Notes: generated by a model not told the origin, from the letters alone. Shown: positions 8,532-20,488, numbered from the stretch's first letter. The stretch: DNA of 64,000 bases from Azonexaceae bacterium (GCA_013335535.1 JAAXVL010000002.1:1-64000); one strand, 5' to 3'. Translations and numbers: made by a program.

Positions 8532-8570
8532 GATTTCAATTTTGGCCGAGATTTCCGGTTTACCGTGGCA
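8532..8570 (-). repeat. dispersed 38-bp element, copy A
   Basis: The minus strand reads CCACGGTAAACCGG, then AAATCTCGGCCAAAATTGAAAT. It lies between the MoaD-like stop and ubiT stop, so it is intergenic. It differs from the consensus by a few bases only. Confidence 0.85.
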
Positions 8571-8595
8571 ACGTGGTCGGTCGGAGCGGCTGTGT

Positions 8596-9962
<1,367 letters not shown>

Positions 9963-9969
9963 TTATCCT

Positions 9970-10986
9970 TCAGCGCCATGGCCGGTTGTAGGCGCCGAGC
10001 GTTGCCTGGCTGCCTTCGGAAACCTTGGCCAGCTCGGCCTGCCAGGCCGGTTTGACGTGGAAGCGTTCGCTGCCGTCGCGCAGTGAATCGAGCGCGGCGC
10101 GCAGCGTGCGGGTGACCTGCGTGACGTAGGCCGGGCTGCGCTGGCGTCCTTCGACCTTGATGGCGCGGACGCCGATCTTGATGATCTCGGGCAGGATTTC
10201 CAGGACGTTGAGGCTGGTCGGCTCTTCGAGCGCGTAATAGGTCTCGCCCTGGACTTCGAAGCGGCCTTTGCACAACGTCGGGTAGCCGGCCGGCTCGTCG
10301 TCGCCGAAGCGGTCGATGAGCACGCCGTTGAGTCGCGTTTCCATGGCGCCCGGTTTCTTGTCCCATTTGACGTATTTGGCCGGCGAGCAGGCGCCAACCG
10401 TGTTCGGCGATTCGCCGCAGGCGTAGGAGGACAGCCAGCAGCGCCCCTCGTTCATGACGCACAGGCTGCCGAAACCGAACACCTCGATCTCGACCGTGGT
10501 GTTCCTGATGACATTTTCGACCTGGGCCAGCGTCAGCACGCGCGGCAGCACGGCGCGGCGGATGTCGAATTCGCGCTGGCAGAAATTGATCGCTTCGTAG
10601 CTCGTGGCCGAACCCTGGACCGACAGATGCAGGCGTTGCTGCGGGTGGCGGTTGCGGGCGTAGTCGAGCAGCCCGATGTCGGCCAGGATGATGGCGTCGA
10701 CGCCTTGATCGACGGCGGCATCGACGGCCTTGTGCCAGTCGGCGACGCGGCCGGCCTGCGGAAAGGTGTTGATGGCGAGCAGGATTTCGCGACCCTTGGC
10801 GTGGGCGTAGCGAATGCCGTCGGCCATGGTTTTCTGGTCGAAATTGAGACCGGCGAAGTTGCGGGCGTTGGTGTCGTTCTTGAAGCCGAGATAGACGGCA
10901 TCGGCACCGTTGTCGACGGCAGCCTTGAGGGCCGGCAGGCTACCGGCCGGGCACACGAGATCGGGCAGGGAGGTCATTTGAGACAT
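9970..10986 (-). CDS. ubiU: U32-family ubiquinone hydroxylation protein UbiU
   Basis: A 338-residue U32 peptidase-family protein, partner of UbiV. Candidate 4Fe-4S ligands are C176, C183, C200 and C239; the spacings 7, 17 and 39 match those known for E. coli UbiU (169, 176, 193, 232). Core motifs MNEGRCWLSSYACGESPN and VEGRQRSPAYV are present. ATG 10986 is used; a second ATG at 10977 (MTSLPDL) is equally good and would leave a longer leader from the predicted promoter at 11006-11046. Neither start has a strong ribosome site. Confidence 0.92.
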   Translation of the reverse strand: MSQMTSLPDLVCPAGSLPALKAAVDNGADAVYLGFKNDTNARNFAGLNFDQKTMADGIRYAHAKGREILLAINTFPQAGRVADWHKAVDAAVDQGVDAIILADIGLLDYARNRHPQQRLHLSVQGSATSYEAINFCQREFDIRRAVLPRVLTLAQVENVIRNTTVEIEVFGFGSLCVMNEGRCWLSSYACGESPNTVGACSPAKYVKWDKKPGAMETRLNGVLIDRFGDDEPAGYPTLCKGRFEVQGETYYALEEPTSLNVLEILPEIIKIGVRAIKVEGRQRSPAYVTQVTRTLRAALDSLRDGSERFHVKPAWQAELAKVSEGSQATLGAYNRPWR

Positions 10987-11005
10987 CCGGAATAGCAAGC
11001 GGCGG

Positions 11006-11046
11006 AGTATAGCCAGCCGCCTACTTTTGCCATTGATCCTGGTCAA
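11006..11046 (-). promoter_or_regulatory. FNR-type class II promoter of ubiUVT
   Basis: TTGATCCTGGTCAA at 11033-11046 matches the FNR/Anr consensus TTGAT-N4-ATCAA at nine of ten defined positions. On the minus strand a -10 (TATACT, 11011-11006) places the transcription start near 10998, so the box is centred about 41 bp upstream, exactly the class II activator position. This fits known oxygen-controlled expression of O2-independent ubiquinone genes. No -35 is needed in this architecture. Confidence 0.7.
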
Positions 11047-11176
11047 ACGGATGGCTCATGCTACGATCACGGCTCGCGGATGACCTGTTTGCCAGCGGCG
11101 AATGGCATCGAAATGCGCAGTGAATTTGGCCGGTGGCTACCGGGAAATAGAAAGGCTGATGCAGGAAGGCTGATGC

Positions 11177-12079
11177 ATGGATAAGGAACGTGTTCTCGTC
11201 GTCGATGATGAACAGTTGAACCTGTACATTATTGAAGAGTTTCTCGAGCAGGAGGATATCGCGCTCGAGATGCATAGCGATCCGCTGGCAGCGTGGGCCA
11301 GCCTGATTGCGCCGGAGAGCAATTTTTCGCTGGTCATTCTCGACCGGATGATGCCCGGGCTCGACGGCATGGAGTTCCTGCGCCGCATGAAACGCGAGTC
11401 GCGCTTCGCTGATATTCCGGTCATCATGCAGACGGCAGCGTCGTCACCCGATCAGGTGCGGGAAGGCCTCGCGGCGGGGGCTTACTACTATCTGACCAAG
11501 CCGTACGAGCCGGAAGCGCTGATTTCCATTGTCCGCGTGGCTCTGGAGGATCGCCGGGCGCGCAGCCAGTTGCGCACCCGGGCCGCCCGTCTGGAAGACG
11601 CGCAAAAGCTGATTCGCTCGGTCGAATACCGGTTTGTCACGATGGATGACATCACCAGCCTGGTCCCCGTGCTGGCCGCCATGTGTCCGGTGCCCGACGT
11701 GGTTGCCCCCGGGCTTTCCGACTTGATGGTCAATGCCGTCGAGCACGGCAATCTTGGTGTCACCTATCAGGAAAAATCCCTGCTCAAATGGGAAGGCGAC
11801 TGGGAGGCGGAAATCAACCGGCGCCTTGCCTTGCCGCAGTTTTGCGAACGTTTCGCGACGATTCGGCTGGAGCGCACACCGGAGTCCGTGGTGTTCACGA
11901 TTACCGATCAGGGACACGGGTTTGAATGGTCCAAATTCCTGGCTTTCGATCCTGATCGCGCCTTCGACCCGAACGGTCGCGGCATTGCCATGGCCAGAAT
12001 GATGAGTTTTTCCAACCTCGAATATCAGGGCTGCGGCAACGTCGTGGTTGCCACGGTCAACCGTGTGCTTGAAGCTTAG
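11177..12079 (+). CDS. response regulator with RsbW-like HATPase output domain
   Basis: A 300-residue protein with an N-terminal receiver domain (about 1-125; phospho-acceptor D56 in VILDRMMPG, lysine in TKPYEP) and, after a short coiled linker, a C-terminal ATPase domain (about 150-298). The latter shows the N box LSDLMVNAVEHGN, the G1 box ITDQGHGFEW and a G2-like GRGIAMARMM, as in anti-sigma-factor serine kinases. Such proteins act in partner-switching pathways. No anti-anti-sigma gene is adjacent; a PilZ-STAS protein lies at 29.2 kb. The gene ends inside the convergent rlpA stop (4-bp overlap). Confidence 0.85.
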   Translation: MDKERVLVVDDEQLNLYIIEEFLEQEDIALEMHSDPLAAWASLIAPESNFSLVILDRMMPGLDGMEFLRRMKRESRFADIPVIMQTAASSPDQVREGLAAGAYYYLTKPYEPEALISIVRVALEDRRARSQLRTRAARLEDAQKLIRSVEYRFVTMDDITSLVPVLAAMCPVPDVVAPGLSDLMVNAVEHGNLGVTYQEKSLLKWEGDWEAEINRRLALPQFCERFATIRLERTPESVVFTITDQGHGFEWSKFLAFDPDRAFDPNGRGIAMARMMSFSNLEYQGCGNVVVATVNRVLEA

Positions 12080-13080
12080 CGGCTGACGATGGTCGGCCGG
12101 TAGCCGAGCGCTGCACGGATTTTTTCTGCGACGCGGTCGGCATCGCCACGGCTGGCGTAGGGGCCGAGGTGAACGCGGTGAATGCCACCGCCCGGATTGA
12201 CCCGCATGCTTTCGCTGAGCCAGTCGAGCTCGCGCACCAGGTGGTTTTTCAGGCTTTCCGCGTTGTCGGCGCTGGCGAAGGCGCCGAGCTGCAGGAAGAT
12301 GCCTTTGGCCGTCCCGGCATCGTTGTTGGTGGCCGGGGGCGGTGGGGGAGCGGGCTGCTCCTCGAGTGCCATACGTCTGGCTAGTTGCTCGATCTCGTCC
12401 TTCTCGGCGTTGCTGGCTATCCGCGTTGGCGGTGTGACCTGGGCGTAGGCGGTGCCGGCCAGCTCACCGGGAATGATCGCCTCGACCTCGACCTGGCCGC
12501 TGCCGCCATTGATCAGGCCCAGCTTGTAGGCGGCGGTGTAGGACAGGTCGATGACGCGGTCGGCATGGAAGGGGCCGCGGTCGGTAATGCGGACGACCAC
12601 CGACTTGCCGCTCTGCATGCTGGTGACGCGTACGTAGGAAGGCAGGGCCAGCGTCGGGTGGGCGGCGGTCATGGCGAACATGTCGTAAGGCTCGCCGATC
12701 GAGGTCTTCTGGCCGTGGAATTTCTTGCCGTACCAGCTGGCGATACCGCGCACCTTGTACGGCTTGAGCGCGTTGTTCGGGATGTATTCCTTGCCGAGCA
12801 CCACGTAGGGTTTGGTCGCCGGTTTGTGCAGCGGTTCCCATTTCGGTTCGGCGTCCGGGATGTCTTCCAGGCCATCAGGGATGTCGTCGGCCGGACCGTC
12901 ATCCTTGTAGAAGCCGCCACCGCGTTTGAGGACGGCGGTCGGTTTTCTGGTCGGCGTTGGCGATTTCAAATTTGACTGTTTTTCCCGGTCGACCGTGGAA
13001 CCTTGCAGCGGGGCGAGTGGCGCACTGCCGCAGGCGGCGAGCAGCAAGGCGAGGGTGATCGGGGCAAGCAGCCGAATCAT
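12076..13080 (-). CDS. rlpA: septal ring lytic transglycosylase RlpA family lipoprotein
   Basis: A 334-residue outer-membrane lipoprotein. The signal peptide ends in the lipobox LLAACGS. The central double-psi beta-barrel (about 140-225) has IASWYGKKFHGQKTS and VVVRITDRGPFHADRVIDLS, the RlpA catalytic core that cleaves naked glycan strands; the C-terminal SPOR domain (about 255-334) targets septal peptidoglycan. Last gene of the mreB-rlpA operon; its ATG overlaps the rodA stop by 4 bp. A copy of the dispersed 38-bp element encodes residues around STVDREKQSNLKS just after the lipidated cysteine. Confidence 0.93.
   Translation of the reverse strand: MIRLLAPITLALLLAACGSAPLAPLQGSTVDREKQSNLKSPTPTRKPTAVLKRGGGFYKDDGPADDIPDGLEDIPDAEPKWEPLHKPATKPYVVLGKEYIPNNALKPYKVRGIASWYGKKFHGQKTSIGEPYDMFAMTAAHPTLALPSYVRVTSMQSGKSVVVRITDRGPFHADRVIDLSYTAAYKLGLINGGSGQVEVEAIIPGELAGTAYAQVTPPTRIASNAEKDEIEQLARRMALEEQPAPPPPPATNNDAGTAKGIFLQLGAFASADNAESLKNHLVRELDWLSESMRVNPGGGIHRVHLGPYASRGDADRVAEKIRAALGYRPTIVSR
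12962..13000 (-). repeat. dispersed 38-bp element, copy B (inside rlpA)
   Basis: Minus strand TTCCACGGTCGACCGGGAAA followed by AACAGTCAAATTTGAAATC. It is translated as part of the linker after the lipobox of RlpA, where sequence constraint is low. Confidence 0.75.
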
Positions 13081-14189
13081 TTCTTGACCAGCATGCGGTG
13101 GGTGTGAATCGACATCAGCATTCCAATGCCAAGGAACAGCGTGACGAGGGCGGTGCCGCCGTAGCTCATGAAGGGGAGCGGGACGCCGACGACGGGCAGG
13201 ATGCCGCTGACCATGCCCATGTTGATGAAGGCGTAGGTGAAGAAGCCGAGCGTGATGGCGCCGGCGAGCAGGCGCGAGAAGAGGGTCGGGGCGCCGGAGG
13301 CGATGATCAGGCCGCGGCCGATGAGCAGGGTGTACAGGAAAACGAGCAGGGCGTTGCCGAGCAGGCCCCATTCTTCCGAATAGACGGCGAAGATGAAGTC
13401 GGTGTGTTTTTCCGGGATGAACTCGAGGTGGGTCTGTGTCCCGTTCAGGTAGCCCTTGCCGATGGCGCCGCCGGAGCCGATGGCGATGGTCGCCTGGATG
13501 ATGTGGTAGCCGGCACCGAGCGGGTCCGTGGTCGGGTCGATCAGGGTCAGGATGCGCTTGCGCTGGTAGTCGTGCATCATGCTCCAGATCAGCGGAGCGG
13601 CCGATCCGGCGGCAACGACCAGACCAACGATGATCTTCCACGGCAGGCCGGCAAAAAAGATGACGTAGAAGCCGGCCGAACCAACGAGCAGGGCTGTGCC
13701 AAGGTCAGGCTGCTTGGCGATCAGGGCAAAGGGGACGATGAGCAGCAGCGCGGCAATGAAGTAATGTTTGAGCTTCAGGGTTGCTTCGTATTTCTGGAAA
13801 TACCAGGCGAGCATGAGCGGCATGGCGATCTTCATGATTTCCGATGGCTGAATGCGCGTGAAACCGAGCGGCAGCCAGCGCTTGGCGCCGTTGACCTTGA
13901 TCCCGAACAGGAAGACGGCGACGAGCAGGATGATCCCGAGCAGATAGAGCGGGATGGCGAAATTCATGAGTTTCTGTGGCGGCAGGCGCGAAACAAACCA
14001 CATGACGACCATCGCAATGCCCATGTTGCCTGCCTGGGAAAGCATCCGGTGGTTGCTGTCCCAGGTTGCCGAATTGACCGTGGCCAGGCCGACGCACATG
14101 ATCGCCAAGGTTATGAAAAGGAGCGGAAAGTCGATATGGGCGATCAATTCCCGCCAGCCGCGCCGCAGAGTGGCTGCAACATCGATCAT
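13077..14189 (-). CDS. rodA: rod shape-determining peptidoglycan polymerase RodA
   Basis: A SEDS-family membrane glycosyltransferase of 370 residues with about ten helices. Family motifs visible are ATVNSATWDSN, WLPLGFTRIQPSEIMK, KQPDLGTALLVG, and the C-terminal GVPLPFMSYGGTALV. It elongates glycan strands on the lateral wall together with PBP2. The start overlaps mrdA by 4 bp and the stop overlaps rlpA by 4 bp. Confidence 0.95.
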   Translation of the reverse strand: MIDVAATLRRGWRELIAHIDFPLLFITLAIMCVGLATVNSATWDSNHRMLSQAGNMGIAMVVMWFVSRLPPQKLMNFAIPLYLLGIILLVAVFLFGIKVNGAKRWLPLGFTRIQPSEIMKIAMPLMLAWYFQKYEATLKLKHYFIAALLLIVPFALIAKQPDLGTALLVGSAGFYVIFFAGLPWKIIVGLVVAAGSAAPLIWSMMHDYQRKRILTLIDPTTDPLGAGYHIIQATIAIGSGGAIGKGYLNGTQTHLEFIPEKHTDFIFAVYSEEWGLLGNALLVFLYTLLIGRGLIIASGAPTLFSRLLAGAITLGFFTYAFINMGMVSGILPVVGVPLPFMSYGGTALVTLFLGIGMLMSIHTHRMLVKK

Positions 14190-16096
14190 TCTTCGGGTTC
14201 CTCTTCAATGGCTGCGCTATCTTCCTTCGCCGCACCGGCCGGCAGTTTGCCGAGCAGATAGTAGTCGATGACCATACGGGCGATCGGGGCGGCTGATTGG
14301 GCGCCAAAACCACCATTCTCGACGAGCACGGCGAGGGCAATTTTCGGGTTGTCGGCCGGGGCGTAGGCAATGAACAGGGCGTGGTCGCGCAGCTCCTTCT
14401 TGGTGGTGCCCTCCTTGTACTGGGCCCCCTTGAGCGAGAAGACCTGGGCCGTACCGGTCTTGCCGGCGGCTTCGTACGGAGCCCCGGCAAAGGCGCGGGC
14501 ACCGGTCCCTTCCTTGTTGACGCCAACCATGGCGCGGCGGATGACATCGACGTTGCTTTGCTTCAATTGCAGGTCGCGAATCGGCTTCGGCTCGACCTGG
14601 CGCTTTTCGCCCGTTTTCGTGTCGATCAGGTAATGCACCAGATGCGGCCGGAACATCACGCCGTTGTTGGCGACAGTGGCCGTGGCCTGCGCCAGCTGGA
14701 TCGGCGTGTAGGCGTTGTAACCCTGGCCGATGCCGATCGAAATTGTTTCGCCGGCATACCATTTTTGCTGCTCAGGCTTCTTGAAACGGTGTTTCTTCCA
14801 CTCCTGCGACGGCAGAACGCCCTTCGATTCGCCGGAATCATCCTTGCCGAGATCGACGCCGGTGCGTTGACCGAGGCCGAGCGAGCCCATGAACTTGGCG
14901 ATATTGTCGATCCCCATGTCGTTGGCCAGCATGTAGTAATAGGTGTCGCAGGAATGAACTATGGACTTGTACATGTCCACGCTGCCGTGACCCCCCTTCT
15001 TGTCGTCGCGGAACTGGTGGTTGCCGAAATTGAAATAGCCGGGGTCGCTGATCGCCTGATTCGCCGTGCGCTTGCCTAATTCCAGTGCTGCCAGTGCCAT
15101 GAAGGGCTTGAAAGTCGAACCCGGCGGATAGGCGCCGTTGATCGCCCGGTTGACCATCGGTTTGCTCGGGTGTTCGTTGAGCTCCTTCCAGTTGTCCGGC
15201 GTGATGCCGTCGACGAACAGGTTGGGATCGTAGGTCGGCGTCGACACCAGGGCCAGGATGCCGCCAGTCTTCGGGTCGATGGCGACAAGGGAACCCTTGC
15301 GGTCGCCGAAGGCCTGCTCGGTAATCTGCTGCAGTTTGGCGTCCAGGGTCAGCGCCAGATTGTTCCCCGAAACCGGCGGGATGCGCTTCAGGCTGCGCAG
15401 GGCGCGGCCACCGGCATCGATTTCGACTTCCTCGTAGCCGGTCTCGCCGTGCAGTTCGAATTCATAGTGCTGTTCCAGCCCGGTCTTGCCGACGTGATCG
15501 GTGCCCTTGTAGTTGGCCTGCTTTTCGGCCTCTTCGATCCATTTGAGATCGCGCTCGGTGATCCGGCCGATGTAGCCGATGGCGTGCGAAGCGATTTCGC
15601 CGAGCGGATACTGGCGGAACAGCCGCGCCTTGACCTCGACACCGGGGAAACGATAGCGGTGAGCCGCAAACTTGGCGACTTCACCGTCGGTCAACCGGGT
15701 GCGGATCGGAATCGATTCGAAATTCTTTGCCTCGTCGAGCAGACGTTTGAAGCGCTTGCGGTCCTTGGGCTGGATATCGATCACGTCAGCCAATGCGTCG
15801 ATGGTGGCTTCGAGGTTACCGGCCTGGGAGGGCGTTATTTCCAGCGTAAAAGCCGAATAATTGTGGGCCAGAACCACGCCGTTGCGGTCGGTGATCACCC
15901 CGCGGTTGGGGACGATGGGAATCAGCGCAATGCGGTTGTCTTCGGCCCGGGTCTGGTAGAAATCGTGCTGGATGACCTGCAGCCAGACAAAGCGACCGAG
16001 CAGCACACCGAAAGCCAGCAGGACGCAGATGGCGGCAATCCCCAGGCGAAAGCGAAAACGGTCAACATCAGCTTCCGGATTGGTGAAATGGGACAC
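14186..16096 (-). CDS. mrdA: penicillin-binding protein 2 (transpeptidase)
   Basis: A 636-residue class B penicillin-binding protein. One N-terminal transmembrane helix (about 15-38) is followed by the dimerisation/pedestal domain and the transpeptidase domain, with the catalytic serine in GSTFKP, the second motif in HSCDTYYY and the third in AGKTGTAQ. It crosslinks peptidoglycan for lateral elongation as RodA's partner. A C-terminal acidic tail is present. mreD lies 18 bp upstream. Confidence 0.95.
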   Translation of the reverse strand: MSHFTNPEADVDRFRFRLGIAAICVLLAFGVLLGRFVWLQVIQHDFYQTRAEDNRIALIPIVPNRGVITDRNGVVLAHNYSAFTLEITPSQAGNLEATIDALADVIDIQPKDRKRFKRLLDEAKNFESIPIRTRLTDGEVAKFAAHRYRFPGVEVKARLFRQYPLGEIASHAIGYIGRITERDLKWIEEAEKQANYKGTDHVGKTGLEQHYEFELHGETGYEEVEIDAGGRALRSLKRIPPVSGNNLALTLDAKLQQITEQAFGDRKGSLVAIDPKTGGILALVSTPTYDPNLFVDGITPDNWKELNEHPSKPMVNRAINGAYPPGSTFKPFMALAALELGKRTANQAISDPGYFNFGNHQFRDDKKGGHGSVDMYKSIVHSCDTYYYMLANDMGIDNIAKFMGSLGLGQRTGVDLGKDDSGESKGVLPSQEWKKHRFKKPEQQKWYAGETISIGIGQGYNAYTPIQLAQATATVANNGVMFRPHLVHYLIDTKTGEKRQVEPKPIRDLQLKQSNVDVIRRAMVGVNKEGTGARAFAGAPYEAAGKTGTAQVFSLKGAQYKEGTTKKELRDHALFIAYAPADNPKIALAVLVENGGFGAQSAAPIARMVIDYYLLGKLPAGAAKEDSAAIEEEPEE

Positions 16097-16114
16097 GTAC
16101 TGCCTGCCTCGGTC

Positions 16115-16636
16115 TTAAATCGGGCGGTTGGGGTCCTGCTCGACCGGCCGGTATTGGGGCAGGAGCAGGATGAAGGTCGCCGGAATCCAGAGCAGGGTCG
16201 CCACGACCGGGCCGATGAAATAGCCCCAGCCCGGAAAGTCGGCACCGACAGCAAGACGCATCAGCGCCTGGAAAACTTGCGTGGCGACAAGCAGGGGAAG
16301 CACCTGCAAGGCCTGTTGAAACAGCGGGAACCACAGGATGCGTCGTGACAGCGCCGAGGCCGTGTAGGCGAGCAGCACGTAGGCGAAGCAGTGCTGGCCG
16401 AGGACGGCGCCGTCGGCAACATCCATGAGCAGGCCGAGGACAAAGGCCCAGCCCATGCCGATGCGGCGGAATTCGCGTATGCACCAGAAGCACAAGACCA
16501 GCGCGACCCAGTCGGGAACGCCTGGCCAGTGCGCCGTTGGCAGGAAATTAAGGATGACCGCGCCAATCAGGCTGAAGAAAATGAACCAAGGCTGAACCGG
16601 CTGCAGGATGCGCGAAGAGGAAAAGGTCGGTTGCAT
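16115..16636 (-). CDS. mreD: rod shape-determining protein MreD
   Basis: A 173-residue polytopic membrane protein with five to six predicted helices; the sequence PTAHWPGVPDWVALVLCFW and the polar loop RIGMGWAFVLGLLMDVADG are typical of MreD. It bridges MreC and the elongasome in the inner membrane. It shares one base with the mreC stop (start at 16636). Confidence 0.92.
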   Translation of the reverse strand: MQPTFSSSRILQPVQPWFIFFSLIGAVILNFLPTAHWPGVPDWVALVLCFWCIREFRRIGMGWAFVLGLLMDVADGAVLGQHCFAYVLLAYTASALSRRILWFPLFQQALQVLPLLVATQVFQALMRLAVGADFPGWGYFIGPVVATLLWIPATFILLLPQYRPVEQDPNRPI

Positions 16637-17574
16637 CAGTTTCCTTTACCCATGGTTTTCTTTTTCTTGCCACCCAGGCCTGGTTTGTCGCTGCTGCCCG
16701 GCCGTCCGGTCGATTCAGGCGGTGCCGGCGGCAAGGGCTGGCGCGGATCGAGGACCATCACCTCGCCGAAGTTCTCGACGCCGGCGATCGGTACGCAGAA
16801 AATGCGGGCGAAGGAGTAGGCGCTGTCGCGTTCGATATTGACTACCTTGGCGACCGGGAAGCCGGGCAGGTAAATGCCGTCAAGGCCAGATGTGACGAGA
16901 GTGTCGCCAATCTGGATGTCGGCGTTGGCCGGCATGTAGCGCAGCTCAAGCTGGCCATTGCCGAGGCCGAAAACGACCGAGCGTTGGCCGCTGCGCACGA
17001 TTTGCACCGGCACCACCTGGTCCTTGTCGGTAATCAGGGTAATTTCGGCCGAGAACGGGAAGACGCGGGTGACCTGCCCGACCACGCCGGTTTCATCGAT
17101 AGCCGGCTGTCCGGCGACGACACCTGCCTGCTGGCCTTTGTCGACGATGATCTTGCGCGAGAAAGGGTCGCGCGCCGTGTACAGGATCTGCGTTACCTGG
17201 CCGCTGGCCTTCTCGCGCTCCTTGACCGACAGCAGCTTGCGCAGCCGTTCATTTTCGGCCTCGAGCTGGGCCAGGCGCTGCAGGTTGGGGGCCGTGGTGA
17301 GCTGGGCATGCTTGAGCTCGTTGTTCTCCTGCTGCAAGCCGCGCATACCCTGCAGATAGCTGCCGGCGTAGTCGACCAGGCTGCCTGGCGTCTGGGCGAC
17401 GCGTTGCACCGGGTCTACAACGAGTGCAATGCTCTGGCGGAACAGTTCAAGGCTCTTGAAACGCAGGTCGACAACAAAAATCGCCAGCGAAACGGCGATG
17501 TAGAAAGTCAGAAGGGCCAGCGGCGCTGGCCCTTGCTTGAAGAACGGTGGAGGCGCGTGGTCGATGCCGGCCAT
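16636..17574 (-). CDS. mreC: rod shape-determining protein MreC
   Basis: A 312-residue bitopic protein. One membrane helix (about 18-40) precedes a periplasmic coiled coil (about 75-115; QLEAENERLRKLL) and the beta-rich MreC domain (GQPAIDETGVVGQVTRV, VTSGLDGIYLPGFPVAKV). A proline-rich, basic C-terminal tail (about 270-312) is extra to the core. It scaffolds PBP2 on the outer face of the membrane. It follows mreB by 30 bp. Confidence 0.94.
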   Translation of the reverse strand: MAGIDHAPPPFFKQGPAPLALLTFYIAVSLAIFVVDLRFKSLELFRQSIALVVDPVQRVAQTPGSLVDYAGSYLQGMRGLQQENNELKHAQLTTAPNLQRLAQLEAENERLRKLLSVKEREKASGQVTQILYTARDPFSRKIIVDKGQQAGVVAGQPAIDETGVVGQVTRVFPFSAEITLITDKDQVVPVQIVRSGQRSVVFGLGNGQLELRYMPANADIQIGDTLVTSGLDGIYLPGFPVAKVVNIERDSAYSFARIFCVPIAGVENFGEVMVLDPRQPLPPAPPESTGRPGSSDKPGLGGKKKKTMGKGN

Positions 17575-17604
17575 CGCTCAGTCCTGTCGTGCTGCGGTCA
17601 ACGG

Positions 17605-18684
<1,080 letters not shown>

Positions 18685-18749
18685 TTATGATACCTTATAA
18701 CGCTTCCCATTTTAAGACTTTGTGCACTGCAAAAAAGTCTTTGGACCCC

Positions 18750-19037
18750 ATGTCGCTCACATTAGAACAGGTTAAACGCATCGCCCATCTCGCCCGAATC
18801 GAGATCAGCGATGGCGAAGCGCTGACCACCCAGGGTCACCTCAATGGCATCTTCCAGTTGATCGAGGAGATGCAGGCCGTCGATACCCGCGGCGTCGAGC
18901 CGATGGCGCATGCGCAGGATGTCAGTCAGCGTTTGCGCGAGGATGCCGTCACCGAAGGTGATCGTCGTGCAGCGTATCAGGCTGTCGCCCCGGACACTGA
19001 AGCCGGTCTCTATCTGGTGCCGAAGGTGATCGAATGA
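18750..19037 (+). CDS. gatC: aspartyl/glutamyl-tRNA amidotransferase subunit C
   Basis: A 95-residue GatC with the family start [18 protein letters not shown] and the tail [20 protein letters not shown]. It stabilises the GatAB amidotransferase that converts Glu-tRNA(Gln) and Asp-tRNA(Asn). ATG 18750 is chosen over an upstream in-frame start because it matches family length. Its stop overlaps gatA by 4 bp. Divergent from mreB. Confidence 0.93.
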   Translation: MSLTLEQVKRIAHLARIEISDGEALTTQGHLNGIFQLIEEMQAVDTRGVEPMAHAQDVSQRLREDAVTEGDRRAAYQAVAPDTEAGLYLVPKVIE

Positions 19038-20488
19038 TCAATAAAAGCCTGAAGCAATTGTCGCAGGCCCTGGCCGCCAAGCAGATTTCGAGTGTTGAAC
19101 TGTCGACGCTCTTCTTGGATCGTATCGAGCGCCTGAACCCGACGCTCAACGCCTTTGTCACGGTCAACCGGGAAAAAAGCCTGAAAATGGCATTGGCCGC
19201 CGATGCCCGTATCGCTGCCGGTACGGCTGGTCCGCTGACCGGTATCCCGATCGCGCAGAAGGACATCTTCTGCGCCGAAGGCTGGACGACGACCTGTGGT
19301 TCGAAGATGTTGGCCAATTTCATCTCGCCCTACGACGCGACGGTCATCCACAAGATGCACGCCGAAGCCGGTCTGGTTTCGCTCGGCAAGACAAACATGG
19401 ACGAATTCGCCATGGGTTCGTCGAACGAGACTTCATTCTTCGGCCCGGTACGCAATCCGTGGGATACCAGCCGTGTTCCGGGCGGTTCTTCCGGCGGTTC
19501 CGCTGCTGCGGTTGCCGCCCGTCTGGCCCCGGCAGCGACCGGCACCGATACCGGCGGTTCGATCCGCCAGCCGGCCGCTCTGTGCAACCTGACTGGTCTG
19601 AAGCCGACCTACGGCGTCGTTTCGCGCTATGGCATGATCGCCTTCGCCTCGTCGCTCGACCAGGGTGGCCCGATGGCGGCCAGCGCCGAAGATTGCGCCC
19701 TGCTGCTCAATACCATGGTCGGTTTCGACGAGCGCGATTCAACCTCGCTGGACCGCCCGGTCGAGGACTACACGCGCGATCTGGACAAGCCGCTCAACGG
19801 TCTGCGCATCGGCTTGCCCAAGGAATTCTTCGGTGAAGGCTGCGATGCCGAGGTGATGGCCGCGGTTCGTGCCGCGATTGCCGAATACGAAAAGCTCGGT
19901 GCAACGACGGTTGAAGTCTCTCTACCCAATTCACATTTGTCGGTGCCGGCCTATTACGTCATCGCTCCGGCCGAAGCCAGCTCCAACTTGTCGCGCTTCG
20001 ACGGTGCCCGCTATGGCTATCGCGCCCCGGACTACGACAACCTCGAGCAGATGTATGAAAAGACGCGGGCCCAGGGTTTCGGTGCCGAGGTCAAGCGGCG
20101 CATCATGATTGGCGCCTACGTTCTTTCGCATGGTTACTACGATGCTTATTACTTGCAGGCCCAGCGCATCCGCCGCCTGATTGCCAACGATTTTGTCGAG
20201 GCTTTCAAGCATTGCGACGTGATCATGGGGCCGACCTCACCGACGACCGCGTTCAAACTCGGTGAAAAGGCAGCCGACCCGGTGCAGATGTACCTCTCGG
20301 ACATCTACACGATTGCAGTGAATCTGGCTGGTCTGCCCGGTATGTCGATTCCCTGCGGTTTTGTCGGCGGCTTGCCGGTTGGTCTGCAGTTGATCGGCAA
20401 TTATTTCGCCGAAGGAGCTTTGCTTAACGTTGCCCACCGCTATCAGCTGGCGACCGACTGGCATCAGCGCCGGGCGGCCATCGAATAG
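19034..20488 (+). CDS. gatA: aspartyl/glutamyl-tRNA amidotransferase subunit A
   Basis: A 484-residue amidase-signature enzyme. The catalytic lysine is in [12 protein letters not shown], and the cis-serine/serine pair in [15 protein letters not shown] followed by [11 protein letters not shown]. It releases ammonia from glutamine for tRNA amidation. A copy of the dispersed element encodes [11 protein letters not shown] near residue 45, in the helix before the conserved ADARIAAG. gatB follows after an interposed lipoprotein gene. Confidence 0.97.
   Translation: MINKSLKQLSQALAAKQISSVELSTLFLDRIERLNPTLNAFVTVNREKSLKMALAADARIAAGTAGPLTGIPIAQKDIFCAEGWTTTCGSKMLANFISPYDATVIHKMHAEAGLVSLGKTNMDEFAMGSSNETSFFGPVRNPWDTSRVPGGSSGGSAAAVAARLAPAATGTDTGGSIRQPAALCNLTGLKPTYGVVSRYGMIAFASSLDQGGPMAASAEDCALLLNTMVGFDERDSTSLDRPVEDYTRDLDKPLNGLRIGLPKEFFGEGCDAEVMAAVRAAIAEYEKLGATTVEVSLPNSHLSVPAYYVIAPAEASSNLSRFDGARYGYRAPDYDNLEQMYEKTRAQGFGAEVKRRIMIGAYVLSHGYYDAYYLQAQRIRRLIANDFVEAFKHCDVIMGPTSPTTAFKLGEKAADPVQMYLSDIYTIAVNLAGLPGMSIPCGFVGGLPVGLQLIGNYFAEGALLNVAHRYQLATDWHQRRAAIE
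19158..19195 (+). repeat. dispersed 38-bp element, copy in gatA
   Basis: TCACGGTCAACCGGGAAAAA is followed by AGCCTGAAAATGGCATTG. The left half matches the consensus closely and the right half is degenerate, so confidence is moderate. It is read as [12 protein letters not shown]. Confidence 0.6.

Noticed and set aside
11152..11175. Direct repeat AGGCTGATGCAGGA / AGGCTGATGCATGG at the REC-HATPase start
   Set aside because: Two partial copies of a short sequence across a start region; likely chance or slippage, with no sign of an attachment site.
12052..12068. CCACGGTCAACCGTG at the end of the REC-HATPase gene, resembling the left half of the dispersed element
   Set aside because: Only the left dyad is present; the A/T-rich right half is missing, so it was not counted as a copy.
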